From contig VWZL01000525.1 of assembly GCA_013396915.1 (NCBI GenBank), positions 62,001 to 126,000 of the forward strand: a stretch of DNA of 64,000 bases, read 5' to 3'. Both the position numbers and the translations under genes were made by a program. Position 1 is the first letter of the stretch; the number at the start of each line of letters is the position of its first letter. The notes beneath the pieces were generated by a model that saw nothing but the letters and a program-made list of their open reading frames with translations, did not search any database and had not been told where the DNA came from. The DNA comes from Stercorarius parasiticus. Lineage: Eukaryota; Chordata; Aves; Charadriiformes; Stercorariidae. Below are positions 48,801-56,279 of the stretch, piece by piece.

Positions 48801-51800
48801 AGAGACCCACACCCTCATGTTGATGCATCTGCGACCGACAGATTAGCACTGGAATGCGGATGGTTTTCACAAATAATTTAGTGCAATCCACTGTTGTGAC
48901 TAAATTCCTTCTCTTATTAAAAGCATTACCAGGAAGCTCATGAAAAGGCTTTTCAAACTCTATACATTAATCAGTACAGACTTCCTCTGAGGTTCTGCAT
49001 TACCTCCGTCTGCCCAGAACAGCCGTATCTGTATCTGCAGGAAACCCGGGAATAGCAACTTCCTAACAGTATGTGGATGCAATTAAAAAATTCCAGAAGC
49101 AGTTCTCTTTTTCCAGCAAAATCATGCTTACTATTCCTTCCAGCTTCGCCTTCGAATAAATTGATCCATATTCGCTCCATCTTTCAGGGAAGGAAAGCAA
49201 AGCAAACCAAAAAGCATACTCTTGGACTAGTCTACTGGTGGAAGCTGGAATACAGTCGCGTGAAGGAAGAAAGTTTGATGAAGGTATAAACAAATGTAAA
49301 ACGCTCTTCAGAATGGAAAGGATTTAGGCAGGATACTACCTTTTGCTCCTGCTATACTATCACTATCACAGAAATCAAACATATTCCTAGCAAATGCTAT
49401 CGTGCTTTACTGATGTCCTTTTCCTTCTTTTTCAGCACTGAGAACATCCAGAGACGGGTGAGCCCCGTCCTCTCCGTTCGCAGGGCGAGTTGTGTGTCCG
49501 CAGGCAGCAAACACGCACCTCCTAACGTTTTCACCCATCACTTATTCCAGGTATATGAAATATAAAATAGAGTCCACCTTAGCAACAAATTCGGCTTTCA
49601 AGAAGAAGGCAAGCCCCTGGAACGGGGCCGGTTTGAGCAGGCTCAGCACACTGAAACGCGGAGGGGAGCCCCGCTCAGCTCACACAGCGCGGCCCCAGCG
49701 ACCTGCTCTCGCCACCTCACGCTGCCAAGAGGCGAGAGAGCCCCCAGCGAGGGAGAGTGACGATCTTTTACAGCGCGGGTTAACCTAGAGCAGCAGCAAC
49801 TGTAATAAATCTTGGGGAAAACACTGTAATCAGACATATGTGAACTGACAAAATAGAAATACAAGAAATTTTCAAAGGGGGAAAACCCCGTTTCTCCTCC
49901 TTACCTCACCCTGTTATTAACTACCGACACCTGTACATTTTCCAGGTTTAGACGGAGGACACAAAGACAACACAGACACATGCTTCTACGCCCCGGACAA
50001 ACTAGATGATGGATGGACCACTGATGCTCCAGCGTATCCGTGGCTCAGTCTGTGCACTGAAAGTCCCCACATACTCGGAACTATTACCCTGTACAGGGGT
50101 GGGCGCGTGCTGGGACAGACACACGGCCTCTGTCAAGCTCAGGCAAGAGCCAAGGATTTTACCTTTTGTGCTTGACGCTAAATCCCCAGATTCTGTAACC
50201 AGCTGGTTTGACTGGCCGTAGGCAGAGGTTCTGCAGAAGTTAATGGCCCTTGAAACGCCCTTCCATGCAAAGCTGAACCCCCTGCTACTGCATATATTTC
50301 CATGTATAAGTATTTGTAACCCAGCAATCAAATCCCATCTCTGCCTTCCTTAACAAACTAAACATAAACAGATAATGCTCCTTTAGCATCACTTCTCCAG
50401 CTTTTAGATACTTCTAGAGCTCTCTTTTAATTAATTTTGCAGTATTCCATCTTCTTTTTGAAATGCTTATACTTGCCCTCAGCCAAAGTTTTAGCAGTAT
50501 CAAGATGGGGCCAGGCTCTTCTCAGTGGTGCCCGGGGACAGGACAAGGGGCAACGGGCACAAACTTGACCATAGGAAGTTCCACCTAAACATGAGGAGGA
50601 ACTTCTTTCCTGTGAGGGTGGCAGAGCCCTGGCACGGGCTGCCCAGAGAGGTGGGGGAGTCTCCGTCTCTGGAGACATTCCAACCCCGCCTGGACGCGTT
50701 CCTGTGCCCCCTGCTGTGGGTGACCCTGCTGTGGCAGGGGGTTGGACGGGATGATCTCCAGAGGTCCCTGCCAACCCCCGCCAGTCTGGGATTCTGTGAA
50801 GTAAAACCTGGTGGTATGTGGGGACACGGCCTGATTAAGATACTCTCCAGTACTTTCAAAGTACTTTTCAGCGTTGCTCCCCTCAGCAGTGCCAGCAGGC
50901 AAGCCCTGCAGGGACGGAGAAAAGGAAAATCGTACAAATACTATAATCCAAAATGGCTTTCACTGATCGCTCCTTGTAGAACCTCAGCTGCACAAACAGA
51001 GAAGCCCTGATGAAGCCTGTATCACTCATTACTGTGTGATTAAACCCAAGCCAACCCCGATGAGGCTTGGGCGGGTGTACATCATCACCACAACTAGGTA
51101 TTCCGCAAGGCACAAAGGCGCTAAGAGGGGTGTGAATGACAATACCTTTCCAGAGATGTGTTTGGGTCCCACCACAAGCCTCAGGTGCATCCCCAGGCCC
51201 TCGTTGGGTGGTTGTGGAGCAGTACGTGTTCTGCACGCTGAGAGCCCCAGGAGCTGGACGGATGGAGGCAAACTTTACTACCCGAGCCTGGGGCGGCCTG
51301 TTCGTTCCCCCCAGGGTCAGGAGAAGATAAATACCCCATTCCTTCCTTGGAATAAGCAAGTATAGAGAGAAGAAGCCTCTTCCTGTGAACTCCTGCAAAA
51401 TGTGGATGAGTGACCTTTCATAACAGGATTCCGAAAGTGGGATCCTTGAAGAGGGACGAGCCAGGCCCTTGGTAAGAGACGGGTACTAATATGGGTACGG
51501 TCACCACACATGATGACATCTACCACGGATCCGCTGCCTGTGAGTTCTCATGATGCCTGACAAAAGATGACACTTGAAAGTAAGATGATTTTTGCTTTCT
51601 AAAGATATGTTCTGGACTGGTCTAGTGCCATTCCACACTTCTGCGAGTGTCTCGCCTCTCAGGAAGAGCAAACTGTGGACAAAGGATGACAACAAGGATC
51701 ATTTTGCAGAATGAAGTCGTTTCTTTGGTGTTTATTCCAAATTTATTCCAACTCCTTTTCTCAGTCTTTGCTGGGGATGGCATCTGCAAAGTATATGTGT

Positions 51801-54800
51801 GATAGAGGTCTTCATCCTGAATTACCTCAGTGCAATAAATACAAAAACGCTCCTTTGAATCACCGAGGAGATGACGTATTTATCAGACTACAGCAAAGTT
51901 CTGTGCTTTTAAATGGGAAATCACCTCTAGTTGCCTGCATGTTTTTGAAAATATGAGCTGCTTGCCATCAACTGGTATGGTGTTGGGTAATAACTGTGGC
52001 CAAGGATCGTCCCCCATGGCTGAAGTAGTCTATCTTGACATTTTTCTTACCATCCAGTCTTTTTTGCTGATCTCACTCAGCTCCTTTCTACAGACGTATG
52101 AGGCCTGAGTTAGCAAATGACAACCGATTCTCACGAGGAACTTTTTAAGCAAGTCTTGGTAGTTGACAATTTCAGGGTGCGTAGAGGCAGATGACATGCT
52201 GTATGTCCAAACAAGTCCGTGCTTATTTCTGAATTATCTTTGGTTTACCTGATCTTTTCTTGGACAACCGGCAGCAACAGAAACCTTGCTCCCTTATAAA
52301 TACAAAAATGCTCCAAGCCAAAGGGTGCTGCTGATTCTAAAGCCCCGTTGCTGATTCTATCAGGTGCTCATTAGTCAAAATACTAATCTCGGTAGCACTG
52401 TTGAAAAGCTATTTATGTTTCCCTTGATCACCGCAGTTTCTACATCCAGTATTTCTGGGATTCATGTGACCAAATCCAGATCTATGTGTATCCTTGTGCC
52501 CATCAGAGAAGAGAAAGATTCCTTTAGTTGTGTGCCTTTGGGACAGTCTCTGCTCACAAGAGGTATGTGGATCCCCGCAACTCACACAAGCAGAAGAATA
52601 TGGGACTGGGACACCAAAGTAGGCTCGGATTTGACTATTAAGTGCAGTTCTGGTCATCCCAGATAAAAAAGAAACGTTGAGAGAAGAAGAGGTACTGAAA
52701 AGGACAATGAGTGTGATCCGAGTTACCTTCTGTGCAAGGCAGAATTAAGTAGACAAGGACTCTTCGGCTAGAAGCAGGTGGGATATACACATATCATGCA
52801 GCGTGAAGAAGGTTAACAGGAGAATTTTACAGCAAAAAAGGAAGCATTTTCTTAAACAGGTCATAATGGAATTGCAGAACTCCCATGCGGACGCTGGGTT
52901 CATGAAGCGGTGGTCTCTGTGTACGCTGCAAGCCAAGAAGTGATGAGTGCTGCCAGAGGGGAGCAAGTGTGAAAACCAAGAGCAAAATTTGACTTACAGA
53001 CTTGGCTTAATGACTTGCTGCTTATAATCTTACCTAAACATCTGCTACTTGGCATCACGGGTGACAGGCCGCAGTACCAGCGTGCAATTCTTGTGCCCTT
53101 AAAACCCCTGACAATGCAGAGATCTTGTCACACTCTAATTAGTGTTTACCTTAAACACCACTTTACCTACTAATACCTACTCCCCATAAGCTGTTGATTT
53201 TCTTTCCCCTATTTATCCCATACAAAAATGCTGTTCCATTATTCCTTAGCTCAAAAGTGTACTGTAAGGTTTCCGTGGCCAAGAAAACAAGTGGAAGGGT
53301 CAGGTTGCAATACCCAGCCCTCTTCTTATTTTGGATTAGTGCTTGATGTGGTATTTCCCCAGCACTTCCTGTGGCAGCCCCCTTCTCCAATGCGGGGAAC
53401 TGGTAGGCCCCTCTGCCCCCAGGGTAAGAGAAGTACAGCTGGCAGATGATGATGCAAAAGACGTTATCCTGAATGTGTTTCTAGATGTTGACGTGGAAAG
53501 AAAAAGGAAAAAAAGTGAAACAAGGAAACAAGAAAAAATAAAAGAAAAAAGGAAAAAAGGAAAAAAAGAAGAGAAGAAGAAAGAAAAAAGAAAAAAGAAA
53601 ACAAGAAAAAAAGAAAACAAGAAAACAGAAAGAGACGTGCTTCCTTAGGTAAAACGTACTTTAGGACTAACACTGGCAATTCTCGGCAATAAAGCCAGTA
53701 CAGGTAACTTCTCACTTGCTCTTTCACTAATAAAGTATTTGTTCCTGTGTGCTTGAACTAAACCAGCAACTGAAAAGCGTTTCCGTGAGGAGTGCTTCAC
53801 CGCCTCCACCAGAGCCCATCCTCCAGAATATGCCGTGCTTGAGCCTCAGTTTTGCAGAAGTGCGTCTCCCGGCAAAGCAAGGAACACACAGACACTCGCT
53901 GTGGATCATCTTCACTCGGGTTTCACTCTCCTCTTCTTCCAGATCAGACACGATTTTTATGGATAACAGCAGACACAACCTGAGAAAGGCAGAGATCTCT
54001 GCGTGGAAAGCAGCAGAGGAATGATGGTTCCGGGGGCTACGTTACTCCGTGAGATGAAAAGGCACCTATCGCACCCACTGGCCAGTACAGAAACTAATCC
54101 TGAAATAGTACTCAGGAGAGAGGTGAAACGCTGCTGAGCCAGAACACGACAGGACGGCGTCAGGAAGATCTCCCTGCCAGCCAGGTGAGACGGTCCTGAT
54201 GAATGTGGAATTAGAGATTGTTTAAACGTGAATTGTCCAGTTTGGATTAAGAAAATGGGAAAAGGTGGTTGAACAAAGAAGTGGGAACTAAGGAACTGGG
54301 TGATGGGTACCCACAGGAACTGCTGCTCCCGAGTCGGAACTGATGGAGGGTTACACCATTCCATTCTGGGCCACCTTTCATGCGAGAGGATGAGGCGGCT
54401 GCAGGAGAACCCGGCAGACATTGCTACCTGGGGGAGGCTTCAAGCTTGTGTGCACAGAGGTGTGCCTAACGCAGGAGCTTCTCTGACAGCGATCTGAGGA
54501 GGATCACTGTCTGCACTACAGCGAACAAACCTGGACCCCAAGCAGAGGCTAAAAGCGGAGACAATGCAGGAGACCTTGGGCGTGTAGCGATAGGACGAGA
54601 GGCAACGGCTTTAAACTAGAGCAGGGCAGGTTTAGATTAGGCACGAGGAAGAAGTTCTTCATCATGAGGGTGGTGAGACACTGGCCCAGGTTGCCCAGAG
54701 AGGGGGTGGAGGCCCCATCCCTGGAGACATCCCAGGCCAGGCTGGATGGGGCTCTGAGCAACCTGGTCTAGTTGAAGATGAAGGCAGCTCTCCAGGATGA

Positions 54801-56279
54801 CCTAGTTGAAGTGGATGGATGGATGGATGGATGACCATCTGATCTAGTTGAAGATGTCGCTGCTCACTGCAGGGGGGTTGGACTAGATGGCCTTTAGAGG
54901 TCCCTTCCAACACGACACATTCTGCGATTCTATGATTCTATGACCTTGCCCACAAGGTTGCCCGAAACCCAATAAGCTACAGGTCATGCTGCTCAAGGAG
55001 TGCCTACGTGAATACTCTGTCAAGCACTGGCTTTGGGAACTGTCTGCTCTCTCAGCCTCTTGGCTTCTCATTCAGCAAAAGGCGCTTTTCAGAGAAGCAC
55101 AGAGCAGCCCAGGTTGGAAGGGACCTCACGAGATGATCCCGGTCCAGCCTTCCGTGGGAAGGGGAGCCCAGAGGAGGCGATCTAACTGCTCCTCCAATCG
55201 CATCTTGAAAACCTCCAGTGATGGGGACTCCACCACGTCCCGTACCTGAAGCCACACGGTGTCCTGCACCTTGTGCAGTGTTTGTGGATGCTACACAGAA
55301 TGATTGACAGACAGATCTTGAAATCATTTTAAAGTAGCCAGTTCAGACCTGCATACCAACTGACTGACTTTGTCACGGAAAGCAGAAGGAACGTACACAG
55401 ATCTTCGCTTAGTTCTGTTCGAAGGATTGCTGCTGAAAATGAGGCATCTGCCCTGTCTCTCGAGTACCACCTTGTCACCAAAATAGTGACAGTTGGGTTT
55501 CTTGTTCCCTGCAGGGAACATTCATTCATTCACAGCTTCGGACAAGAGAAGTCCGCAGTGAACCACCTTCCTATTCTCCCTAGCGTATCTTCACAAGAAA
55601 GAAAAGCGCAAATACAGGATTCAGCTAGTTTTTGGCATGTTTACACACGTACATCCATACAATAATTTACGCATATATAACTAAGCAAATGCAAACCCAA
55701 ATTCAACTCAAACCTAAATGCCTCGAGTAGACTTGGGCAACTCCTAAGACCTTTGGCAGCTCAGCCGTGCTCGGCGTGGAGGAGAACCAGCGCTAACAAC
55801 GGCAACGCAGCAGACGCGCCACGTGAAATGTCTCCAGCAGAACAGAACGACCTTTTGTAAGCAGAGGAGCCTGTGATACAACAAAACCAGCCTTTCTCGG
55901 AGCAGCTTTGGAAGTAAGGCTCTATTTAAAAAGAAAACCCAAAATCTCTTTAGCGCTCTTTCGATATTTCTTCAGTCACACTCGTGTAATAACGTCTATT
56001 CCAATGCAAGAAAATCACTCTTCAGAGAGAACAAAACGAAGCACTGCAAACAACTCCTGATCTTACGAATGCTGCACGCACGTTTTGAAGTGGCGGTGTT
56101 ATCTGAAATACATTAGAAGAGTCCTAGTGGTACAAAATCCATACTCCATATTTTTTTACCTGTCGCAGAAATAAACAACTGTTATGGCAAGGCACGCGTA
56201 CCTTTTTGTCGGTGTGGGTGCTCCAGAGGACATGTGGGTCACCATGGCGTCATTCATGTTAGTCAGAGGCCGAGGAGGG
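848..56279 (-). CDS. DTNB: Dystrobrevin beta, seven internal exons (partial gene)
   Basis: Joined minus-strand exons 56202-56279, 37227-37316, 29687-29774, 13947-14032, 11714-11827, 7496-7592 and 848-868 (574 nt) form one open frame with matching splice phases. Beta-dystrobrevin is a cytoplasmic scaffold of the dystrophin-associated complex in non-muscle tissues such as brain and kidney; it binds syntrophins through tandem motifs and dystrophin-type proteins through its C-terminal coiled coils. The sequence shows both syntrophin-binding motifs ([10 protein letters not shown] and [10 protein letters not shown]) followed by the paired coiled coil. DTNB is preferred to its paralogue DTNA because of [16 protein letters not shown] (DTNA has a different stretch before DANKQQ) and the QKQA ending of the micro-exon. 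The N-terminal EF-hand-like and ZZ exons and the C-terminal tail are outside the window. Family identity is from remembered mammalian proteins, not a search. Confidence 0.95.
4240..4600 (+). mobile_element. Very old LINE remnant (CR1/L3-like)
   Basis: ATCTTGGAATACTCAGGACT and GGTCTTGCCAAATAAATCTG match the reverse-transcriptase region pattern of old CR1/L3 elements (a copy broken into islands of similarity). Confidence 0.5.
5320..5490 (-). mobile_element. Old CR1 LINE 3' remnant
   Basis: CCTCCAAGGATGGAGAAGGC and the surrounding 170 bp have the layout of an inverted CR1 3' UTR, but the terminal repeats are not recognisable. Confidence 0.55.
7496..7592 (-). CDS. DTNB: DTNB exon: coiled-coil H2
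   Basis: This 97-nt exon encodes [20 protein letters not shown] and then [12 protein letters not shown], the second coiled-coil helix, with regular leucine/methionine heptads. It is identical or nearly so to mammalian DTNA and DTNB, so on its own it cannot tell the paralogues apart. The acceptor is GGCACAG and the donor is GTACGG. It starts with the third base of an arginine codon and ends in phase 0. Alternative splicing directly after LLK is well known in the family, since some isoforms skip the following short exon. Confidence 0.95.
8934..9109 (-). mobile_element. CR1 LINE 3' fragment, young group A
   Basis: Minus-strand CR1: on the plus strand it starts with the inverted 3' end (ATAGAACCACAGAATGG) and runs to CTGGGCAACCTGGGCCAG, where it is 5'-truncated. 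It is one of nine near-identical copies in the window sharing GGTTGCTCCAAGCCCCGTCC. Confidence 0.93.
9557..9962 (-). mobile_element. CR1 LINE 3' fragment, young group B
   Basis: A different CR1 group, marked by CCAACCATCAACCCAACACT and the inverted 3' end ACCATAGGATCGCC. It is very similar to the copy at 41253-41850 and to the partial copy at 59677-59833. It is 5'-truncated within the CTCACCAGACTC stretch. Confidence 0.92.
11714..11827 (-). CDS. DTNB: DTNB exon: rest of coiled-coil H1 and hinge
   Basis: This 114-nt exon encodes [15 protein letters not shown], the end of H1, then the polar hinge [14 protein letters not shown], then LLAELRLL, the start of the second helix (H2). It is essentially identical to mammalian dystrobrevins as I remember them, so the constraint is very strong. 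The acceptor is TTTCTACAG and the donor GTAAAAG. One leading base completes the arginine codon from the previous exon, and the exon ends on CG of the next arginine. The heptad pattern of leucine and isoleucine is clear on both sides of the proline-containing hinge. Confidence 0.95.
12963..13450 (-). mobile_element. CR1 LINE fragment, group A, with assembly gap
   Basis: Minus-strand copy that runs from the 3' end through the 3' UTR into the end of ORF2 (GCCGGCTCATGGCCAG). An 11-N gap at 13121-13131 interrupts it. The conceptual open frames across it are repeat translations, not genes. Confidence 0.92.
13121..13131. other. Assembly gap (11 N)
   Basis: Undetermined bases inside a CR1 copy. In two intact sister copies the same flanks (CACAGCTTCT and CTGGCAGGGG) are 165 bases apart (48101-48265 and 39596-39760), so the gap probably hides about that much. 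Confidence 0.95.
13947..14032 (-). CDS. DTNB: DTNB exon: start of coiled-coil H1
   Basis: This 86-nt exon reads [19 protein letters not shown] and continues LIAELENKN, entering the first coiled-coil helix (H1), the main contact with dystrophin and utrophin coiled coils. The [16 protein letters not shown] signature is that of DTNB rather than DTNA and is the best single discriminator in the window. The acceptor is CATCCACCAG with a modest pyrimidine tract and the donor is GTAAAA. It starts in phase 0 and ends with two bases (AG) completed to arginine by the next exon. The 2.1-kb intron after it is the shortest in the window. Confidence 0.95.
14299..14317 (+). repeat. Poly(T) run
   Basis: About 19 T in unique intron sequence; a plain homopolymer. 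Confidence 0.9.
15005..15395 (-). mobile_element. CR1 LINE 3' fragment, older group
   Basis: Minus-strand element beginning AGAATCACAGAGTGGCTGAGG, with CTCCAAGGATGGAGACTCCACAACC-type body (positions 15114-15138) and a DNA stretch corresponding to the 3' UTR of an older CR1 subfamily. It is more diverged than groups A and B. Confidence 0.85.
17226..17520 (-). mobile_element. CR1 LINE 3' fragment, older group
   Basis: Minus-strand copy beginning CAGAATCAGAGTCATTGGGG, then the usual inverted CR1 3' UTR with GAAGACTCCACAACC. It is diverged and 5'-truncated near CTTACTTCCC. Confidence 0.85.
18480..18850 (+). mobile_element. Very old LINE remnant (CR1/L3-like)
   Basis: ACAGACCCGTCGGCTTAACC, GATCATGCCAAAGCAAACC, and GTACCATTCAGTATTTTCAT follow the order of the reverse-transcriptase region of old CR1-like LINEs. 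Frames are broken. Confidence 0.6.
18967..19011 (+). repeat. Poly(T) tract
   Basis: About 45 bases almost wholly T, interrupted by CTATTTAC. On the DTNB strand it is an A-tract lying just after a GC-rich block (19030-19250). Confidence 0.9.
19300..19735 (+). mobile_element. Old CR1 LINE 3' remnant
   Basis: AAAACTTCTTACTGGTAGA, TTGGAACAAATTGCCTCG and TTTTTAAAAATAATTTGGAC are in the order of an old plus-strand CR1 3' UTR. Confidence 0.55.
20081..20151 (+). repeat. ATC/CTC trinucleotide tract
   Basis: ATC repeats followed by AAAAAACTCC and ten CTC units. On the minus strand one frame reads only acidic residues. No evidence of translation. Confidence 0.92.
21311..21471 (+). mobile_element. CR1 LINE 3' fragment, group A
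   Basis: Plus-strand copy, about 160 bp, starting GTGGCTGCCCCATCCCTGG and ending with the CR1 terminal repeats GTGATTCGATGATTCTATGA. It is antisense to DTNB. Confidence 0.93.
25243..26000 (-). mobile_element. CR1 LINE, older group, 3' portion
   Basis: A diverged minus-strand CR1 of about 750 bp, running from the inverted 3' end through the 3' UTR to the ORF2 end (GTTGAACTTCTTTAC). It is interrupted at about 26000 by a younger plus-strand CR1 and resumes at about 26099. Confidence 0.82.
26004..26098 (+). mobile_element. CR1 LINE 3' fragment nested in an older CR1
   Basis: Plus-strand piece of about 95 bp, from CTGGTGGGAGGTGTCCCTGC to the terminal CCGTGATTCTGTGAC. It lies between two parts of an older minus-strand CR1 and so inserted later. 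Confidence 0.85.
26099..27350 (-). mobile_element. Old CR1/L3-like LINE remnant, antisense ORF2 region
   Basis: The first part (TTTCTCCAGCCCGTCAAGG) continues the CR1 interrupted at 26000. Further right, degraded sequence resembles the inverted linker (AGTAAAGACTGACACAAA) and endonuclease region (AGGACCAAATCCAGGGGGGC) of CR1/L3-type LINEs. The boundary between one or two elements is unclear. No open frame survives. Confidence 0.55.
28542..28733 (-). mobile_element. CR1 LINE 3' fragment, group A
   Basis: Minus-strand copy with an extended inverted terminal repeat (TCATAGAATAGAATCATCGA then GTCATAGAATGG), 5'-truncated near CTGGGCAATCTGTTCC. Confidence 0.93.
28809..28845 (+). repeat. Short tandem duplication, period 22
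   Basis: AAGGGCTATATCCGA occurs at 28809-28823 and again at 28831-28845, with CAAGGAC between them. Confidence 0.9.
29687..29774 (-). CDS. DTNB: DTNB exon: second syntrophin-binding motif
   Basis: This 88-nt exon reads [18 protein letters not shown] and continues [11 protein letters not shown]. The [14 protein letters not shown] segment is the second syntrophin-binding helix of dystrobrevins and is close to identical across vertebrates. The acceptor CCCGGCAG and donor GTAAGT are both strong. It starts with one base completing an arginine codon and ends in phase 0. GC content is high, with many CpGs, typical of a conserved exon on a GC-rich avian segment. With the previous exon it forms the tandem site that lets one dystrobrevin carry two syntrophins. 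The final alanine replaces the residue at the equivalent mammalian junction. Confidence 0.94.
32570..33239 (+). mobile_element. CR1 LINE fragment, ORF2 reverse transcriptase end, broken
   Basis: Plus-strand CR1 piece covering the C-terminal part of the reverse transcriptase and the start of the 3' [13 protein letters not shown], then [19 protein letters not shown], then FADN are visible near 32762-32872. The catalytic motif normally FADD reads FADN here. The frame shifts near 32900, after which [15 protein letters not shown] is read in another frame, so the copy cannot make a working enzyme. It stops at a one-base gap at 33240, with the rest of the 3' UTR missing. Confidence 0.9.
33240..33240. 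other. Assembly gap (single N)
   Basis: One N at the point where a plus-strand CR1 copy stops; sequence after it is not CR1. The missing CR1 3' part would be about 280 bases judged from the copy at 47942-48512. Confidence 0.9.
35094..35357 (+). mobile_element. CR1 LINE 3' fragment, group A
   Basis: Plus-strand copy from TTTACACTGCAAGAGGGG to GTGGTTCTATGATGCTATGA. It shares a CCCCGAGAAG variant with the opposed copy at 39437-39832, while other copies have CCCAGAGAAG. Confidence 0.93.
35371..35515 (-). mobile_element. CR1-type LINE 3' fragment, other subfamily
   Basis: Minus-strand piece beginning ACAGAATAGACTACTGCAG and including GGCATCGTCCAAACGCCTC. Its 3' end faces the 3' end of the CR1 at 35094-35357, about 14 bp away. 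Confidence 0.8.
37227..37316 (-). CDS. DTNB: DTNB exon: first syntrophin-binding motif
   Basis: This 90-nt exon carries [16 protein letters not shown], the first of two tandem helices that bind the PH/SU region of syntrophins. The acceptor is GGTAG at 37317-37321 after a pyrimidine-rich stretch, and the donor is GTTAGT. It starts with the base completing the arginine codon split with the previous exon and ends on CG, so it fits both neighbours. Its length equals the mammalian exon exactly. The first ten residues ([10 protein letters not shown]) are unlike what I recall for mammals (LQYSQDIPSH), although the rest is conserved. A second AG five bases downstream would also splice but leaves a different phase and is incompatible with the upstream exon. 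The related alternatively spliced region in alpha-dystrobrevin sets the number of syntrophins bound, so alternative use here is plausible. Confidence 0.9.
39437..39832 (-). mobile_element. CR1 LINE 3' fragment, group A
   Basis: Minus-strand copy, intact through the 3' UTR (TCATAGAATCACAGAACGG to CTCTCAGCCTG). It serves as reference for the gap in the 12963 copy. Confidence 0.94.
39961..39983. repeat. Perfect inverted repeat, 10-bp arms
   Basis: AGGATCCCTA, GGG spacer, TAGGGATCCT. It is flanked by GTGTTG on both sides (left GTGTTGTG, right TAGTGTTGTAGG), as a small palindromic duplication would leave. Confidence 0.9.
40945..41139 (+). mobile_element. CR1 LINE 3' fragment, group A
   Basis: Plus-strand copy from GGGGTGAGCCCCTGGCCC to TTCTGTGGTTCCATGATT. 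Its 3' end faces the 3' end of the group B copy at 41253. Confidence 0.93.
41253..41850 (-). mobile_element. CR1 LINE 3' fragment, young group B
   Basis: Minus-strand copy of about 600 bp, from GAACCATAGAATTGCC through the 3' UTR to the ORF2 end (CTTGCACAGTGCC). It is the longest group B copy here. Confidence 0.93.
42050..42180 (-). mobile_element. Old CR1-like LINE remnant, antisense reverse transcriptase
   Basis: ATATGGGATAGTGTCGAAAG followed by CTTTATGAGTCAA resembles the inverted reverse-transcriptase region (a frame for D-TV-ESF) of old CR1/L3 elements. It is short and diverged and may extend left to about 41880. Confidence 0.55.
44172..44551 (+). mobile_element. CR1 LINE 3' fragment, older group
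   Basis: Plus-strand copy; GTCCAGCGCTGGGCTCCCCA and CAGGAGGGACACGCACAGAC begin the ORF2 end and 3' UTR, and it ends AACCAGTCCGTGGTTTCTCTG. It is diverged from groups A and B. Confidence 0.8.
47942..48512 (-). mobile_element. CR1 LINE 3' fragment, group A, longest intact copy
   Basis: Minus-strand copy of about 570 bp with the full 3' UTR and the end of ORF2. A 207-codon open frame on the plus strand is an artefact of the GC-rich antisense repeat. Confidence 0.94.
50504..50800 (+). mobile_element. CR1 LINE 3' fragment, other subfamily
   Basis: Plus-strand copy: GGGGCCAGGCTCTTCTCAG, AACATGAGGAGGAACTTC, and the end CCAGTCTGGGATTCTGTGA. The single ATTCTGTGA end is typical of several CR1 subfamilies. 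Confidence 0.9.
52620..52960 (+). mobile_element. Possible old CR1-like remnant
   Basis: AGTGCAGTTCTGGTCATCCC followed by AGATAAAAAAGAAACG resembles the ORF2 end of old plus-strand CR1 elements. The similarity is weak and the ends are uncertain. Confidence 0.4.
53494..53635 (+). repeat. Purine-rich GAAA/GGAAA tract
   Basis: About 140 bases almost wholly A and G. In the DTNB transcript (minus strand) it is a long U/C tract about 2.6 kb after the donor of exon 56202-56279. Confidence 0.95.
54587..54943 (+). mobile_element. CR1 LINE 3' fragment with internal tandem expansion
   Basis: Plus-strand copy from AGCGATAGGACGAGAGGC to GATTCTATGATTCTATGA. CTAGTTGAAG occurs three times (54768, 54802, 54844) where CR1 normally has it once, together with a GGAT microsatellite at 54812-54833. 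Confidence 0.88.
54812..54833 (+). repeat. GGAT microsatellite inside CR1
   Basis: Five GGAT units within the CR1 copy at 54587-54943. Confidence 0.93.
55098..55245 (-). mobile_element. CR1 LINE 3' fragment, older group
   Basis: Minus-strand piece beginning CACAGAGCAGCCCAGGTTGG, with GTGGGAAGGGGAGCCCAGA and TTGAAAACCTCCAGTGATGG. Confidence 0.82.
56202..56279 (-). CDS. DTNB: DTNB exon: linker before the syntrophin-binding motifs
   Basis: This 78-nt exon is the most 5' DTNB exon in the window. It reads [19 protein letters not shown] and then APTPTK, matching the linker that follows the ZZ zinc finger in beta-dystrobrevin. The acceptor is TGTTTTAG at 56280-56281 and the donor is GTACGC just below 56202. 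It begins with the last base of a split codon and ends with two bases (AG) of an arginine codon completed by the next exon. No enzymatic role is known for this segment; it connects the zinc-finger region to the syntrophin-binding region. The substitutions from the mammalian protein that I can see are conservative (for example T to A after MND). The preceding exon was not found in the remaining 7.7 kb. Confidence 0.93.

Larger units (their letters stand above)
37317..56201 (-). other. DTNB: DTNB intron before the first syntrophin-site exon
   Basis: The largest intron in the window (18.9 kb). It holds CR1 copies at 39437-39832, 40945-41139, 41253-41850, 44172-44551, 47942-48512, 50504-50800, 54587-54943 and 55098-55245, older LINE remnants at 42050-42180 and 52620-52960, and a purine tract at 53494-53635. 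A candidate 66-nt exon lies at 37719-37784. Stretches 37790-39430, 42200-44150, 44560-47940 and 48520-50500 show no recognised element. Confidence 0.75.

Noticed and set aside
848..56279. DTNA as the identity of the gene
   Set aside because: The coiled-coil exons fit both paralogues, but [16 protein letters not shown] and EEEQKQA fit DTNB.
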